Below are positions 17,832 to 26,425 of a stretch of DNA of 64,000 nucleotides, in pieces. Each line of letters opens with the position of its first letter. The first letter of the stretch is position 1. The notes beneath the pieces are model-generated. The model did not search any database. It had not been told where the DNA came from and saw nothing but the letters and a program-made list of their open reading frames with translations. Made by a program: the position numbers and the translations under genes. Origin of the DNA: Fibrobacteria bacterium. Lineage in GTDB: Bacteria; Fibrobacterota; Fibrobacteria; UBA11236; JADFYW01. The stretch lies in the NCBI GenBank assembly GCA_015232855.1, contig JADFYW010000003.1, positions 31,975 to 95,974 on the forward strand, given 5' to 3'.

Positions 17832-19358
17832 TTAAAAAAGCGAAACTTTCCGGTGAGTCTCTCCATAACGGTAAATATACACATCGTTAGGAACATCGCT
17901 CTTGTTTGCAATCCATACCCCTTTCGGAACTCCTTTATAAACCAGGGTCCCGTCTGTTTTGTATAGACGGAACAACTTTGAGTTGTTTTTAGGGAAGGAA
18001 AACCCCCGTCCATTAATTAATAAATCATCAGTTTTAAATTTACTACGTTCCACATTAACTTCCAGTCGGTTTTTAACAATCTGAAACTGGTCCAACTGTG
18101 CACCAGTGCGGTCAATAAAACGGGAGGTTAATACCGTGTCATTGACGGTAAGTATAACTGTTCCGTACTTTATGTGTTTTACATACATCATGGGATGAAG
18201 GCTTCCTGAAGCAGAGAGCTTACTGGCACTTCCGGTTACTATATAGACAGTGCCTTCATGGGGGTTTATCATGGAAGATTTTCGGTATGCTCCTGTCCCG
18301 TCCGGGTCGCCTGAGCCGGGGTCTAATACAACCGAATCCTTATTTTCAAAGTTACTTTTTGAATTACCATAGGCTCTATCAATATAGAATGAGCGCTCAT
18401 AGGCATGGCTGTGGCCGGTGTATACGGCGTCAACACCATAATCTTCCAGGAGAGGGACAAAGTTTTCCCGCATCTGGTAGAGGTTACTTTCCTTATCTGA
18501 ATTATGACTGCCGAAGGAATAGGGTGGGTGGTGGAAATAGGTGATAATCCAGTCTTGTTTGGTTGCTTTCAGGTCTTTTTCTAACCAGGTGTACATAGGT
18601 CCACCTATTGAACGAGCACTTTGCTCGGAATCAAGGGAAATAAAATGAATATTTCCGTAATCAAAGGAGTAATAATACTCGGTATTTGATGGAATACCGC
18701 CGGACTCTCCCTTTGTAGGATGAACAAAAGCCGCATGATAGGGGGCGGCGTCTTTGGTCAGGTTTTCGTGATTACCTATGGTAGACCAGCTGAAGTTAAC
18801 GGACAGCGCTTCTGCAAACACACCAAAAAATTTACTGGTAAACTGCGCGTCAGTTCCATCATCATATGCATTGTCTCCGAGAAAGAGTATGCCATCCGCA
18901 GCATAGGAACCGCCATTTGCCAATTTGAATTGCTTACTGTTTTCGTATATTGCCCGGGAGGCATCACCGCCATCACCCACAACCCAAAAAGTATACTCCC
19001 CAGTCTGTCCTGGAGAGGGGTGGGTGACAAAAAATTGTTCCAGTTCAAAATCGACAAGGGTATCTTTTTGTACAAATTTGTAATAATACTTTGTGTAGGG
19101 GATAATTGTAGAGTCATCCAGCGTTAAACAGGCGTCTTTTGAAGCCTCAGAAGGCCCGGACATCATATTGAGGTTGTCCGGGCTGGTGCCATATTTTATG
19201 CTGAATGCTTCTGGTTCACTATACCTCCAGCAAATTATTGCAGATTCAGGAGTACCCTGCTGTAAATAGGGATATCGTATGAACTGTTGGGCACACGATA
19301 AAGATACCAAGAGGAACGCTGTTACATAGGCCAATCGAAAAAACACAGGTGAAATCAT
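17832..19358 (-). CDS. Purple-acid-phosphatase-like metallophosphoesterase
   Basis: Exported (signal peptide 1-23, ending SCAQ) enzyme of 508 residues. An N-terminal fibronectin-like domain (about 25-120) precedes a metallophosphatase domain with the ordered metal motifs GDGGD, GDNAYDDG, GNHEN, FHHPPY and GHSHAYER, the set seen in purple acid phosphatases. It would release phosphate from organic esters outside the cytoplasm. The last about 80 residues form a beta-rich tail (LFRLYKTDGTLVYKG...DVYIYRY) resembling surface-sorting tails. It is convergent with the TonB receptor and has a strong ribosome site (GAGGGGGA). A TATAAT lies at 19401-19396 but no clear PHO box. Confidence 0.9.
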   Translation of the reverse strand: MISPVFFRLAYVTAFLLVSLSCAQQFIRYPYLQQGTPESAIICWRYSEPEAFSIKYGTSPDNLNMMSGPSEASKDACLTLDDSTIIPYTKYYYKFVQKDTLVDFELEQFFVTHPSPGQTGEYTFWVVGDGGDASRAIYENSKQFKLANGGSYAADGILFLGDNAYDDGTDAQFTSKFFGVFAEALSVNFSWSTIGNHENLTKDAAPYHAAFVHPTKGESGGIPSNTEYYYSFDYGNIHFISLDSEQSARSIGGPMYTWLEKDLKATKQDWIITYFHHPPYSFGSHNSDKESNLYQMRENFVPLLEDYGVDAVYTGHSHAYERSFYIDRAYGNSKSNFENKDSVVLDPGSGDPDGTGAYRKSSMINPHEGTVYIVTGSASKLSASGSLHPMMYVKHIKYGTVILTVNDTVLTSRFIDRTGAQLDQFQIVKNRLEVNVERSKFKTDDLLINGRGFSFPKNNSKLFRLYKTDGTLVYKGVPKGVWIANKSDVPNDVYIYRYGETHRKVSLF

Positions 19359-19478
19359 GCATTCCCCCTCATTTAAAAAAGAACCTCCAATGAATATTAT
19401 AGGTTAACCGGAGGATTTAGACAAAGTAGTGGCTATTGTATATAAAGACCTTTATGATCTTTAAAAATTGATGTGATA

Positions 19479-20054
19479 TTAAAACGATATTTGTGAATGA
19501 AGTCCCAAAGCGACATTACCTGATTTTGTCAGCATAATAACCGGTTGTAAATCACCAGCATATTCCGGGAATTTTTTAATCAGTTTTTTTCGGAACTGAT
19601 GAAACCGGATCCAGGACATTAAAGAAAATAATCCCGCTCCACCTCCTGTACCCCACATTACTGGTTTGGAAGGGTTATCAGAAATTACCTCTCCAAGGAG
19701 AATGGCACCACATACCATTCCACCTGCATACCATAACCAGCCATTAGGGGTGATTCTGGCGTAGGGTCCAACTGCGCTGTGCATGGCAAAACCGGCAAAA
19801 CCATTGGTCGATACACCGGTTGTATATACAATAGCCCCTGGCACAATAAGATTATTGTTTTTGAGCACCAGCCCGGTAATACTGAGGCCCGCACCGATCC
19901 AGGACACAAACTCAGCGCTTTGAGAGACTATCTTGGCAGTATGAAACTGACTTTTCTGCTGGGAAAAATTCATTTTATCAAAACCATCTCGCTGACCAGA
20001 TGCGAACAGAATACACAATAATGTTCCTAAGAGGGCATTTGATAAAATTTTCAT
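19479..20054 (-). CDS. Hypothetical exported/membrane protein
   Basis: Not recognised. 191 residues with a signal-like N-terminus (MKILSNALLGTLLCILFASG) and three or four glycine-rich hydrophobic stretches (about 50-140), then a basic amphipathic segment (FRKKLIKKFP) and a short beta-like end. The ATG at 20054 has AAAGGA 9 nt upstream and is preferred to ATG 20105. It stands alone on the minus strand between the phosphatase and the nucleotidyltransferase pair. Confidence 0.6.
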   Translation of the reverse strand: MKILSNALLGTLLCILFASGQRDGFDKMNFSQQKSQFHTAKIVSQSAEFVSWIGAGLSITGLVLKNNNLIVPGAIVYTTGVSTNGFAGFAMHSAVGPYARITPNGWLWYAGGMVCGAILLGEVISDNPSKPVMWGTGGGAGLFSLMSWIRFHQFRKKLIKKFPEYAGDLQPVIMLTKSGNVALGLHSQISF

Positions 20055-20158
20055 AAGGCGCAATCCTTTGTAAGAATTACTTAAAAAGTAATAAATATTT
20101 CGCATAAGAGGCCTGAAAAGATTGCACAGGTAGTGTTCTGTTTTGTTATTTTCTGAGT

Positions 20159-20344
20159 ATGAGATTAGATAAATCAGCTTATAGTCATAGCAACCAGAAA
20201 AGGCAAAATCTGGTTTTACTTAAACTTTCTGCTGAAGAACTTTTGCGTATGGGTATGGATTGGTCTCTGCGAGTTGCGGGATATGACCCTTTAAAGCCAC
20301 CGAGAATGGATAAAAAGGCTTTTTCAATGAGGAAAAGGGCTTGA
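20159..20344 (+). CDS. Small hypothetical protein upstream of nucleotidyltransferase
   Basis: 61 residues, basic, with a predicted helix (LLKLSAEELLRMGMDWSLRVAGY). No known family. It ends in TTGA, sharing bases with the TTG start of the next gene, so the two form a bicistron. Size and arrangement fit the small partner of a toxin-antitoxin or substrate-adaptor pair, which is inference. Confidence 0.55.
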   Translation: MRLDKSAYSHSNQKRQNLVLLKLSAEELLRMGMDWSLRVAGYDPLKPPRMDKKAFSMRKRA

Positions 20345-20799
20345 ATCGATTATCACTGCCTCCGGACTTGCTTGATTTTATACGTGCCCTAAATAAAGCC
20401 AGAGTCAGATACTTACTTGTTGGTGGATACTCTGTTATCCTATATGGTTATATGCGATCCACAATGGATATGGATATCTGGGTTGAGAAGTCAAAGACAA
20501 ATTATATCAAACTCTGTAAGGCTTTTGAATTTTTCCAAATGCCCCTTTTTGATATGACTGAAGATAATTTTCTGTACAATCAAGAGTTTGATGTGTATAC
20601 ATTCGGTCGCCCTCCGATCCAGATCGATATTCTTAATCAAGTAAAGGGACTTTCCTTTAAAACTGCTTGGGAAAATAGGGCTACTCGGAAAACCGATGGG
20701 GTCAATTTAAAACTCATTAGCAAAAAAGATCTTATTGTCGCTAAGAAGGCCGCAGGAAGATTTAAAGATCTTGACGACATAGAGAAATTAAATAGTTGA
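20341..20799 (+). CDS. Nucleotidyltransferase-fold protein (DUF6036/AbiEii-like)
   Basis: 152 residues with the minimal nucleotidyltransferase pattern: GGYSVILYGYMRSTMDMDIWV gives the GG-S/Y motif and DxD metal pair near residues 28-47, and a later Asp in IQIDIL (about 98) can complete the site. Such proteins (DUF6036, AbiEii and MNT groups) are often the enzyme of toxin-antitoxin systems. The start is a TTG at 20341 overlapping the stop of the 61-residue gene, preceded by GAGGAAAAGGG. It is an isolated accessory pair inside the phosphate region. Confidence 0.8.
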   Translation: MNRLSLPPDLLDFIRALNKARVRYLLVGGYSVILYGYMRSTMDMDIWVEKSKTNYIKLCKAFEFFQMPLFDMTEDNFLYNQEFDVYTFGRPPIQIDILNQVKGLSFKTAWENRATRKTDGVNLKLISKKDLIVAKKAAGRFKDLDDIEKLNS

Positions 20800-20854
20800 T
20801 GTAAACAGACTATTTTATAGTACTCTTCATTGAAATTACGCTCAAAAATCAGGG

Positions 20855-20908
20855 CTAATAAATTTCTAATTCTATCCTAACAAGATTCTAACAAAACATA
20901 TTTATAAT
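20855..20908 (+). promoter_or_regulatory. PHO box and -10 of the porin gene
   Basis: Four hexamers at exact 11-bp steps: CTAATA (20855), CTAATT (20866), CTAACA (20877), CTAACA (20888). A consensus -10 TATAAT begins at 20903, 15 bp after the start of the last hexamer; no separate -35 is present. This is the layout of a PhoB-activated promoter. Confidence 0.85.
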
Positions 20909-20942
20909 ACAAACAAAACAAAATTTGAATAGGACTGAAATA

Positions 20943-22049
20943 ATGAAGAAACAAATAATTAAACCAAAGGAAGTCAAATTGAAAATATTATTTATTATAG
21001 CAGCCATATTATTTACGGGTGCTATTGCTGAAGAGGTAAAAGAAAGTATCAAACTGGGCGGAAGTTTCCGTTACCGCCATGAAATGTTTATTATAGATGG
21101 GAAGGATAATCGCAATCGCCAACGTGTGGCAGCTAAAGCAAGTCTTAAAGCCAAAGTAGTTCCTTCTGTCAGTGTCAAATTTGAACTGGCCTCTGGTGGA
21201 GCAACGGCCCGTTCCGCAAATGCGACTTTGGATAATGCCTTTACCAAAAAAGATTTGTTCATTAACCAGGCAAATTTTCACTGGGCACCTGAGTTTGGTC
21301 AAGGGCTTTCTCTTACTGGTGGTAAAATGAAAAACCCTTTTGCCAAAGTAGGGAAAAGTGAACTGGTCTATGACAGTGACTTTGTACCTGAAGGTATTGC
21401 GCTTCAATATGCAAAAGACTATGGTTCTCTATCTGCCTTTATGAATGCGGCAGGTATCTGGGTTGAAGAAGAGAGTTCATCAGATGATGTAATGTTATAT
21501 GCCGGGCAGTTGGGGGTATCACTACCTTTTGCTGACAAAAAGGCTGCTTTTACCATTGGTACAGGATATTATTTCCATGATGGGTTAAAGGGAACTGGTC
21601 CTTATGAAGAAGGTAAATCATTCGGGAATTCAGCAGATACAGCAAAAGCTCTTCTTGAAGATTACACTCCCTGGGAAGTGTTTGCAGAGTTGGGAATGAA
21701 AATCAGTGGCGTCCCTGCCAGTCTTTTTGGTCATTATGTACAAAACTTTGCAGCTGATGACGATAATGTAGGCTTCCTTGCCGGTGTCACTCTTGGCAAA
21801 GTAAAAAAACCGGGTTCATTAGGTTTCAGAGCTTATTACCGTTACATGCAGAAAGACGCTGTTTTTGCTCTTACCAGCGATTCAGATTTTGGTGGTGGCA
21901 CAACGGATAATCAGGGTGTTGAGCTCAATGCAGATGTAGGTATTGCCAATAATATCAAAGGCAGTGTAACTTATTTTATCAATTCAGCCGGGCTTGATAA
22001 TGGTACGAGTTATCAGCGTGGACAATTTGATGTGAAGTTTACATTCTGA
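20943..22049 (+). CDS. Outer-membrane porin, probably phosphate-regulated
   Basis: 368 residues: basic N-terminus, hydrophobic leader (ILFIIAAILFTGAIA), then an all-beta sequence of the OprO/OprP or Delta-porin kind (LGGSFRYRHEMF near the start, many alternating strands) ending in a C-terminal Phe (FDVKFTF), the usual Bam signal of outer-membrane barrels. ATG 20943 is preferred to TTG 20925 because it gives a proper signal peptide. It sits directly downstream of a PHO box and upstream of pstS, so it likely admits phosphate or phosphate compounds under starvation. The selectivity itself is not visible in the sequence. Confidence 0.83.
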   Translation: MKKQIIKPKEVKLKILFIIAAILFTGAIAEEVKESIKLGGSFRYRHEMFIIDGKDNRNRQRVAAKASLKAKVVPSVSVKFELASGGATARSANATLDNAFTKKDLFINQANFHWAPEFGQGLSLTGGKMKNPFAKVGKSELVYDSDFVPEGIALQYAKDYGSLSAFMNAAGIWVEEESSSDDVMLYAGQLGVSLPFADKKAAFTIGTGYYFHDGLKGTGPYEEGKSFGNSADTAKALLEDYTPWEVFAELGMKISGVPASLFGHYVQNFAADDDNVGFLAGVTLGKVKKPGSLGFRAYYRYMQKDAVFALTSDSDFGGGTTDNQGVELNADVGIANNIKGSVTYFINSAGLDNGTSYQRGQFDVKFTF

Positions 22050-22106
22050 TAAACCAGGATTATTAAAAAAGAGGCAGTCCTAAAAGATAAAATAGGTGCC
22101 AGGCAC

Positions 22107-22211
22107 TGTCATTACCCGGCTTGACCGGGTAATCCATCCCAAATACATTGTAACAATCTTAACTTTTTTCTGGATGTTGGATAGATTGCCCGGTCACGCC
22201 GGGCAATGACA
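22107..22211. repeat. Double-hairpin dispersed element, copy B
   Basis: Same plan as the copy at 15661-15739: TGTC start, hairpin ATTACCCGG-CTTGA-CCGGGTAAT (22111-22133), spacer, hairpin ATTGCCCGG-TCACG-CCGGGCAAT (22185-22207), GACA end. The first stem differs from copy A by a C-G to T-A pair change on both arms, so base pairing is conserved. Confidence 0.8.
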
Positions 22212-22271
22212 TATTACCTTTTCCGGCTGTGTTTTATTCTGATAACTGAAAACTGATGACTGAATACTGTT

Positions 22272-22325
22272 TTAACCAATTCCTAATTCACTTCTAACAC
22301 AATCTTAACATTCCTATTCTATCAT
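22272..22325 (+). promoter_or_regulatory. PHO box and -10 of pstS
   Basis: Hexamers TTAACC (22272), CTAATT (22283), CTAACA (22294) and TTAACA (22305) repeat every 11 bp. The -10 TATCAT starts at 22320, again 15 bp after the last hexamer start, identical to the porin promoter. This accounts for the 3' half of the 338-bp gap between porin and pstS; the rest is the double-hairpin element and an AACTGA-rich tract. Confidence 0.87.
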
Positions 22326-22387
22326 ATCTACAAAACCTGAAAAGAACATTGTTAGTAAACCGAAAACCAAAAAAAGGAAATAAAACC

Positions 22388-23221
22388 ATGAAAAAAATGA
22401 TAATCAGCGCAATGTGCATATTTTCACTTACTCTCGCAGTTGCGGGGGAAAATCAATTGACCATTAAAGGTTCCGATACCATGGTGCATCTGGTGAGCGT
22501 TTGGGCAGAGAAATTTATGAAAGCAAATGAGGGTGCGGAACTCTCTGTAACCGGTGGTGGTTCTGGTACTGGTATTGCGGCTCTTATTAATGGTACTACG
22601 GACGTTTGTGCGGCTTCCCGAACGATTAAAGAAAAAGAAATAAAATTAGCTAAAAAACGGGGAACTACTCCAATGGAACATGTGGTAGCCAGAGATGGTA
22701 TTGCAGTAGTTATCCATCCTTCAAACCCGATTAATGAACTCACAATCGATCAAATCGGGAAAATTTACACAGGTGAAATTACCAATTGGAATCAGGTTGG
22801 TGGTGAGGACCACAAAATCCTTGTGCTTTCACGGGAATCAAGTTCAGGCACATATGTATTTTTCCAGGAACATGTATTAAAGAAACACGATTATACTCCC
22901 AAGGCCAGACTGATGCCTGCTACTTCTTCTATTGTTCAATCTGTTTCAACAGATAAATTTGCTATAGGTTATGTTGGTCTTGGTTATGCAGAAAAAGCTG
23001 CTGATAAGATAAAGGCCATCAACGTTAAGAATGACGCAAAATCACCAGCAGTGAAACCATCCGAAAAAACAGTTGTTGACGGTTCTTATTCAATCGCTCG
23101 CCCTCTTCATTTATACACCAAAGGCGAGCCAGAAGGGATCACAAAAAAGTTTCTCGACTATGCCTTTTCCAAAGAAGGCCAGAACATTGTTGTTGAAACA
23201 GGGTATGTAGCAGTCAAATAA
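22388..23221 (+). CDS. pstS: Phosphate ABC transporter substrate-binding protein
   Basis: Periplasmic phosphate-binding protein of the PstS family, 277 residues. Signal peptide 1-21 (ending AVAG), then ITIKGSDT-type start (LTIKGSDTMVHL), GGGSGTGIAALINGTTD and SRESSSGTYVFFQEHVL, all of which line the phosphate site. ATG 22388 follows AAAAAAGGAAATAAAACC; the upstream in-frame TTG would spoil the signal peptide. First gene of the PHO-box-driven pst operon. Confidence 0.95.
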   Translation: MKKMIISAMCIFSLTLAVAGENQLTIKGSDTMVHLVSVWAEKFMKANEGAELSVTGGGSGTGIAALINGTTDVCAASRTIKEKEIKLAKKRGTTPMEHVVARDGIAVVIHPSNPINELTIDQIGKIYTGEITNWNQVGGEDHKILVLSRESSSGTYVFFQEHVLKKHDYTPKARLMPATSSIVQSVSTDKFAIGYVGLGYAEKAADKIKAINVKNDAKSPAVKPSEKTVVDGSYSIARPLHLYTKGEPEGITKKFLDYAFSKEGQNIVVETGYVAVK

Positions 23222-23238
23222 CAAAAGAAATAAAATAG

Positions 23239-24102
23239 ATGAAAGAAAAAATCGTAAAATATATCCTGGTAAGCGCTGCTTCTACCAGTATAATTATTGT
23301 CTTTCTGATTTTTCTCTTTCTTATAAAAGAAGCCGTTCCTTTTATTGAAGACCCGGGGATGTCCCATTTGTTTAAAAGTAAATGGAATCCGGTTTCTTTT
23401 TTTAATGAATCTTTTGGCTTATTACCCCTTATCACCGGTTCTCTGCTGGTCACCTTTATGGCCACTATCATAGCAGTCCCTTTCGGAGTGATTGCTGCGG
23501 TCTATATATCAGAAATTGCTGGTTCCCGTGAACGGGAAACCTTAAAACCCTTTATTGAATTGCTGGCCGGGCTTCCCTCGGTGGTACTTGGTTTTTTTGG
23601 GCTTATTGTTTTATCACCTATAATTAAAGAACTATTCCATCTCGATAGCGGACTAAGCGCATTAACTGGAGCGGTAATCCTTGCTATGATGGCAGTCCCC
23701 ACGATAATTTCTGTTTCTGAGGATGCTATAAGGGGGGTACCCCTTGCCTATAAACAGGCATCCATGGCACTTGGGGCCACTAAGCTGCAGACCATTTGGA
23801 GAGTTATTGTTCCTGCTTCTTTGTCTGGTATTATTGCCGCTATTATGCTTGGTATTGGTCGGGTCATAGGAGAGACCATGGCGGTCCTCATGGTCACAGG
23901 CAATGCACCCCTGGTTACGCTCAACCCTTATGAATCTGTTCGCACGATGACTGCAACCATTGCGGGGGAGATGGGAGAGGTGCCCTTTGGCAGTGCTCAT
24001 TACAGTGCTTTATTCTGGGTGGGAATCGTTTTACTTCTTATGACCTTCTGCCTGGTAGTTATATCTCAGAAGGTTCTTAAAAAATACAGTTTTGAAGCAT
24101 GA
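23239..24102 (+). CDS. pstC: Phosphate ABC transporter permease PstC
   Basis: 287-residue inner-membrane permease with six predicted helices and the binding-protein-dependent transport signature (EDAIRGVPLAYKQASMALGATKLQT, an EAA loop that docks PstB). Follows pstS by 17 bp and overlaps pstA by 4 bp (ATGA). Forms the translocation pore with PstA. Confidence 0.95.
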   Translation: MKEKIVKYILVSAASTSIIIVFLIFLFLIKEAVPFIEDPGMSHLFKSKWNPVSFFNESFGLLPLITGSLLVTFMATIIAVPFGVIAAVYISEIAGSRERETLKPFIELLAGLPSVVLGFFGLIVLSPIIKELFHLDSGLSALTGAVILAMMAVPTIISVSEDAIRGVPLAYKQASMALGATKLQTIWRVIVPASLSGIIAAIMLGIGRVIGETMAVLMVTGNAPLVTLNPYESVRTMTATIAGEMGEVPFGSAHYSALFWVGIVLLLMTFCLVVISQKVLKKYSFEA

Positions 24103-24950
24103 ATAAATCATTCTATGAAAATATGATAGTCTGGGGCATGCGCCTCTTAACCTATTCGGTAGTATTCGTTGTTGCTTATATCATTCTCGATATTGTCTGG
24201 AAAGGCCTTCCTGTTATTAACTGGGAGTTTCTGTCAGCTTTCCCACGTAAAAGCGGAGAAGAAGGGGGGATCTTACCTGCAATTGCTGGGACGCTTTTTT
24301 TGGTGATGGGTACTATTCTGGTCGCGCTTCCTCTGGGAATGGCAAGTGCTATTTATCTCACTGAATATGCAAGACAAGGACGTTTTACTAATATCGTCCG
24401 TTTGGCAATTGTTACCCTTGCAGGTGTACCTTCTATTGTATATGGACTTTTTGGCCTTGGTCTGTTTGTGATTTTTTTAAAATTTGGAACTTCAATTGTG
24501 TCTGGGAGCCTTACTCTGGCTTGTATGGTGCTGCCCATCATCATTGTGACCAGCGAAGAAGCCCTGAAGTCGGTACCTCAAAATTTGCGTGAAGGGAGTC
24601 TCGCCCTGGGTGCCACCAAATGGCAGACTATATATAAAAACGTACTTCCCTATTCGATTCCTGGTATGTTAACAGGGTCTATCCTGGCTGTTGGACGGGC
24701 AGCGGGGGAGACTGCACCGATACTTTTGACAGCTGCTGCGTTCTTTTTGCCCCATTTACCCACCTCAATATTTGACCAGGTAATGGCACTACCTTATCAC
24801 TTATATGTGCTTGCGACCCAGCATCCGGATATAGAGAAAGTGCGGCCCATGCAATACGGGACTGCCCTGGTATTAATAGCTCTGGTGCTGGGGTTTAATA
24901 CAGTCGCGATATTTATGCGTATACAACTTAGAAAAAAGTACAGATGGTAA
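24099..24950 (+). CDS. pstA: Phosphate ABC transporter permease PstA
   Basis: 283-residue partner permease with six helices and EAA loop ([25 protein letters not shown]). The GxYLTEYA and [11 protein letters not shown] segments are typical of PstA. Its ATG overlaps the pstC stop and it lies 7 bp before pstB, in the usual pst order. Confidence 0.95.
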   Translation: MNKSFYENMIVWGMRLLTYSVVFVVAYIILDIVWKGLPVINWEFLSAFPRKSGEEGGILPAIAGTLFLVMGTILVALPLGMASAIYLTEYARQGRFTNIVRLAIVTLAGVPSIVYGLFGLGLFVIFLKFGTSIVSGSLTLACMVLPIIIVTSEEALKSVPQNLREGSLALGATKWQTIYKNVLPYSIPGMLTGSILAVGRAAGETAPILLTAAAFFLPHLPTSIFDQVMALPYHLYVLATQHPDIEKVRPMQYGTALVLIALVLGFNTVAIFMRIQLRKKYRW

Positions 24951-24957
24951 TATTATA

Positions 24958-25737
24958 ATGATAGTTCAAAAGACGATAATAGAAAACCCCAAAATACATT
25001 CACGGAATCTTAATTTTTATTATGGTGATGTACAGGCGCTTTTTGATATTAACCTCCAATTACCCGATAAGCTGGTGACAGCGTTAATTGGGCCGTCTGG
25101 TTGTGGGAAAAGTACTTTTCTAAGAACACTGAACCGTATGAATGATATTATTGATGGAACCCGGGTTGAAGGTAAGGTAACCATTGATGACAAAGATATT
25201 TATGATAAACATGTGGATGTAGTCAAATTGCGGAAACGTGTGGGAATGGTGTTTCAGAAGTCTAATCCTTTCCCCAAATCTATTTTTGATAATATTGCCT
25301 ATGGCCCTAAAATTCATGGAACAAAAAGTAAAGAAGAACTTGCTCTCATTGTTGAAAAAAGTTTAAAGGAAGCCCTTCTTTGGGACGAGGTGAAGGACCG
25401 GCTTCATGTAAGTGGTCTAAGTCTTTCCGGTGGTCAACAGCAGCGTTTATGTATAGCAAGAGCTTTGGCGGTGAATCCTGAAATATTGTTAATGGATGAA
25501 CCTACTTCTGCTCTTGACCCTCGTGCAACCGCGGGCATCGAAGAATTAATTCGGGAATTAGCAGGGAGTTACACTATTGTAATTGTAACCCACAATATGC
25601 AACAGGCAGCCAGGGTTTCAGATTATACAGCCTTTTTCTATGAGGGTAAGCTGATTGAGTATGATAAGACGAAAAAGCTTTTTACTACGCCGGCAGAAAA
25701 ACAAACAGAAGATTATATTACCGGCAGGTTTGGTTAA
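24958..25737 (+). CDS. pstB: Phosphate ABC transporter ATPase PstB
   Basis: 259-residue ATPase: Walker [11 protein letters not shown] loop [13 protein letters not shown] (the PstB-specific FPxSI form), signature LSGGQQQR, Walker [14 protein letters not shown] and H loop VTHNMQQA. The start is ATG 24958. It powers the PstCA channel. Confidence 0.96.
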   Translation: MIVQKTIIENPKIHSRNLNFYYGDVQALFDINLQLPDKLVTALIGPSGCGKSTFLRTLNRMNDIIDGTRVEGKVTIDDKDIYDKHVDVVKLRKRVGMVFQKSNPFPKSIFDNIAYGPKIHGTKSKEELALIVEKSLKEALLWDEVKDRLHVSGLSLSGGQQQRLCIARALAVNPEILLMDEPTSALDPRATAGIEELIRELAGSYTIVIVTHNMQQAARVSDYTAFFYEGKLIEYDKTKKLFTTPAEKQTEDYITGRFG

Positions 25738-25751
25738 CTAAAGGAAACAAT

Positions 25752-26405
25752 ATGAGTAATCATCTTCTCAGAGATATCCAGCATTTGGAAAAACGTATGC
25801 TCTATTTTTGTACGCTGGTTGAAGAAAACCTCACCCGGGCTGTTGAAAGTTTGGAAAAGCATGATGAAGAAAAGGCGATGATGGTAATTGCCCAGGAAAA
25901 GCAAATTGATAATCTTGAAATTGAAATTGAGGAAGAATGTCTTAAAATCCTCGCCCTGCATCAGCCAGTAGCTAAGGATCTGCGCTATATTGTAGCGGTA
26001 CTTAAGATAAATAATGACCTTGAACGTATAGGTGATATGGCGGCCCATATTGGAGAGCGCTTTTTGTCCCTTGGTTATTGTCTCGAAAAATCATATTTCA
26101 ACAAACTCACTCAATGCGCCAGGGACGTTAGAAGAATTCTGCATAACTGCCTGGATGCGCTCATTGGTCTTGATAAAGAATTAGCCCAACAGATTCTTCT
26201 CTGGGACACAGATATTGATACCTTCCATGAGGAATTTTTTAACGAAATCCAGCAGGAAATAAAAGAAAACCCCCAGGATGTGCATGTACTGCTGAATCTC
26301 CTCTCCATTTCAAAGCAGCTGGAGCGCATTAGTGACCACGCGACTAATATCGCCGAAGATGTGATTTATCTGGTGGATGGAGAGATTGTGCGACACAGCG
26401 GTTGA
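25752..26405 (+). CDS. phoU: Phosphate signalling protein PhoU
   Basis: 217 residues forming two PhoU helical repeats; metal-binding-type motifs ExxxD (DNLEIEIEEECL, then NNDLERIGDMAAHIGE) in the first half and ERISDHATNIAEDVIYL in the second. PhoU links PstB to PhoR and represses PhoB when phosphate is ample. Last gene of the operon, 14 bp after pstB; convergent with a kinase gene 20 bp further on. Confidence 0.95.
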   Translation: MSNHLLRDIQHLEKRMLYFCTLVEENLTRAVESLEKHDEEKAMMVIAQEKQIDNLEIEIEEECLKILALHQPVAKDLRYIVAVLKINNDLERIGDMAAHIGERFLSLGYCLEKSYFNKLTQCARDVRRILHNCLDALIGLDKELAQQILLWDTDIDTFHEEFFNEIQQEIKENPQDVHVLLNLLSISKQLERISDHATNIAEDVIYLVDGEIVRHSG

Positions 26406-26425
26406 TGGACGTTGTGCCTATTCGT

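Noticed and set aside
19396..19440. PHO box before the acid phosphatase
   Set aside because: TTAACC and CTAAAT occur but at 13-bp spacing and too close to the TATAAT, so it does not match the two good PHO boxes.
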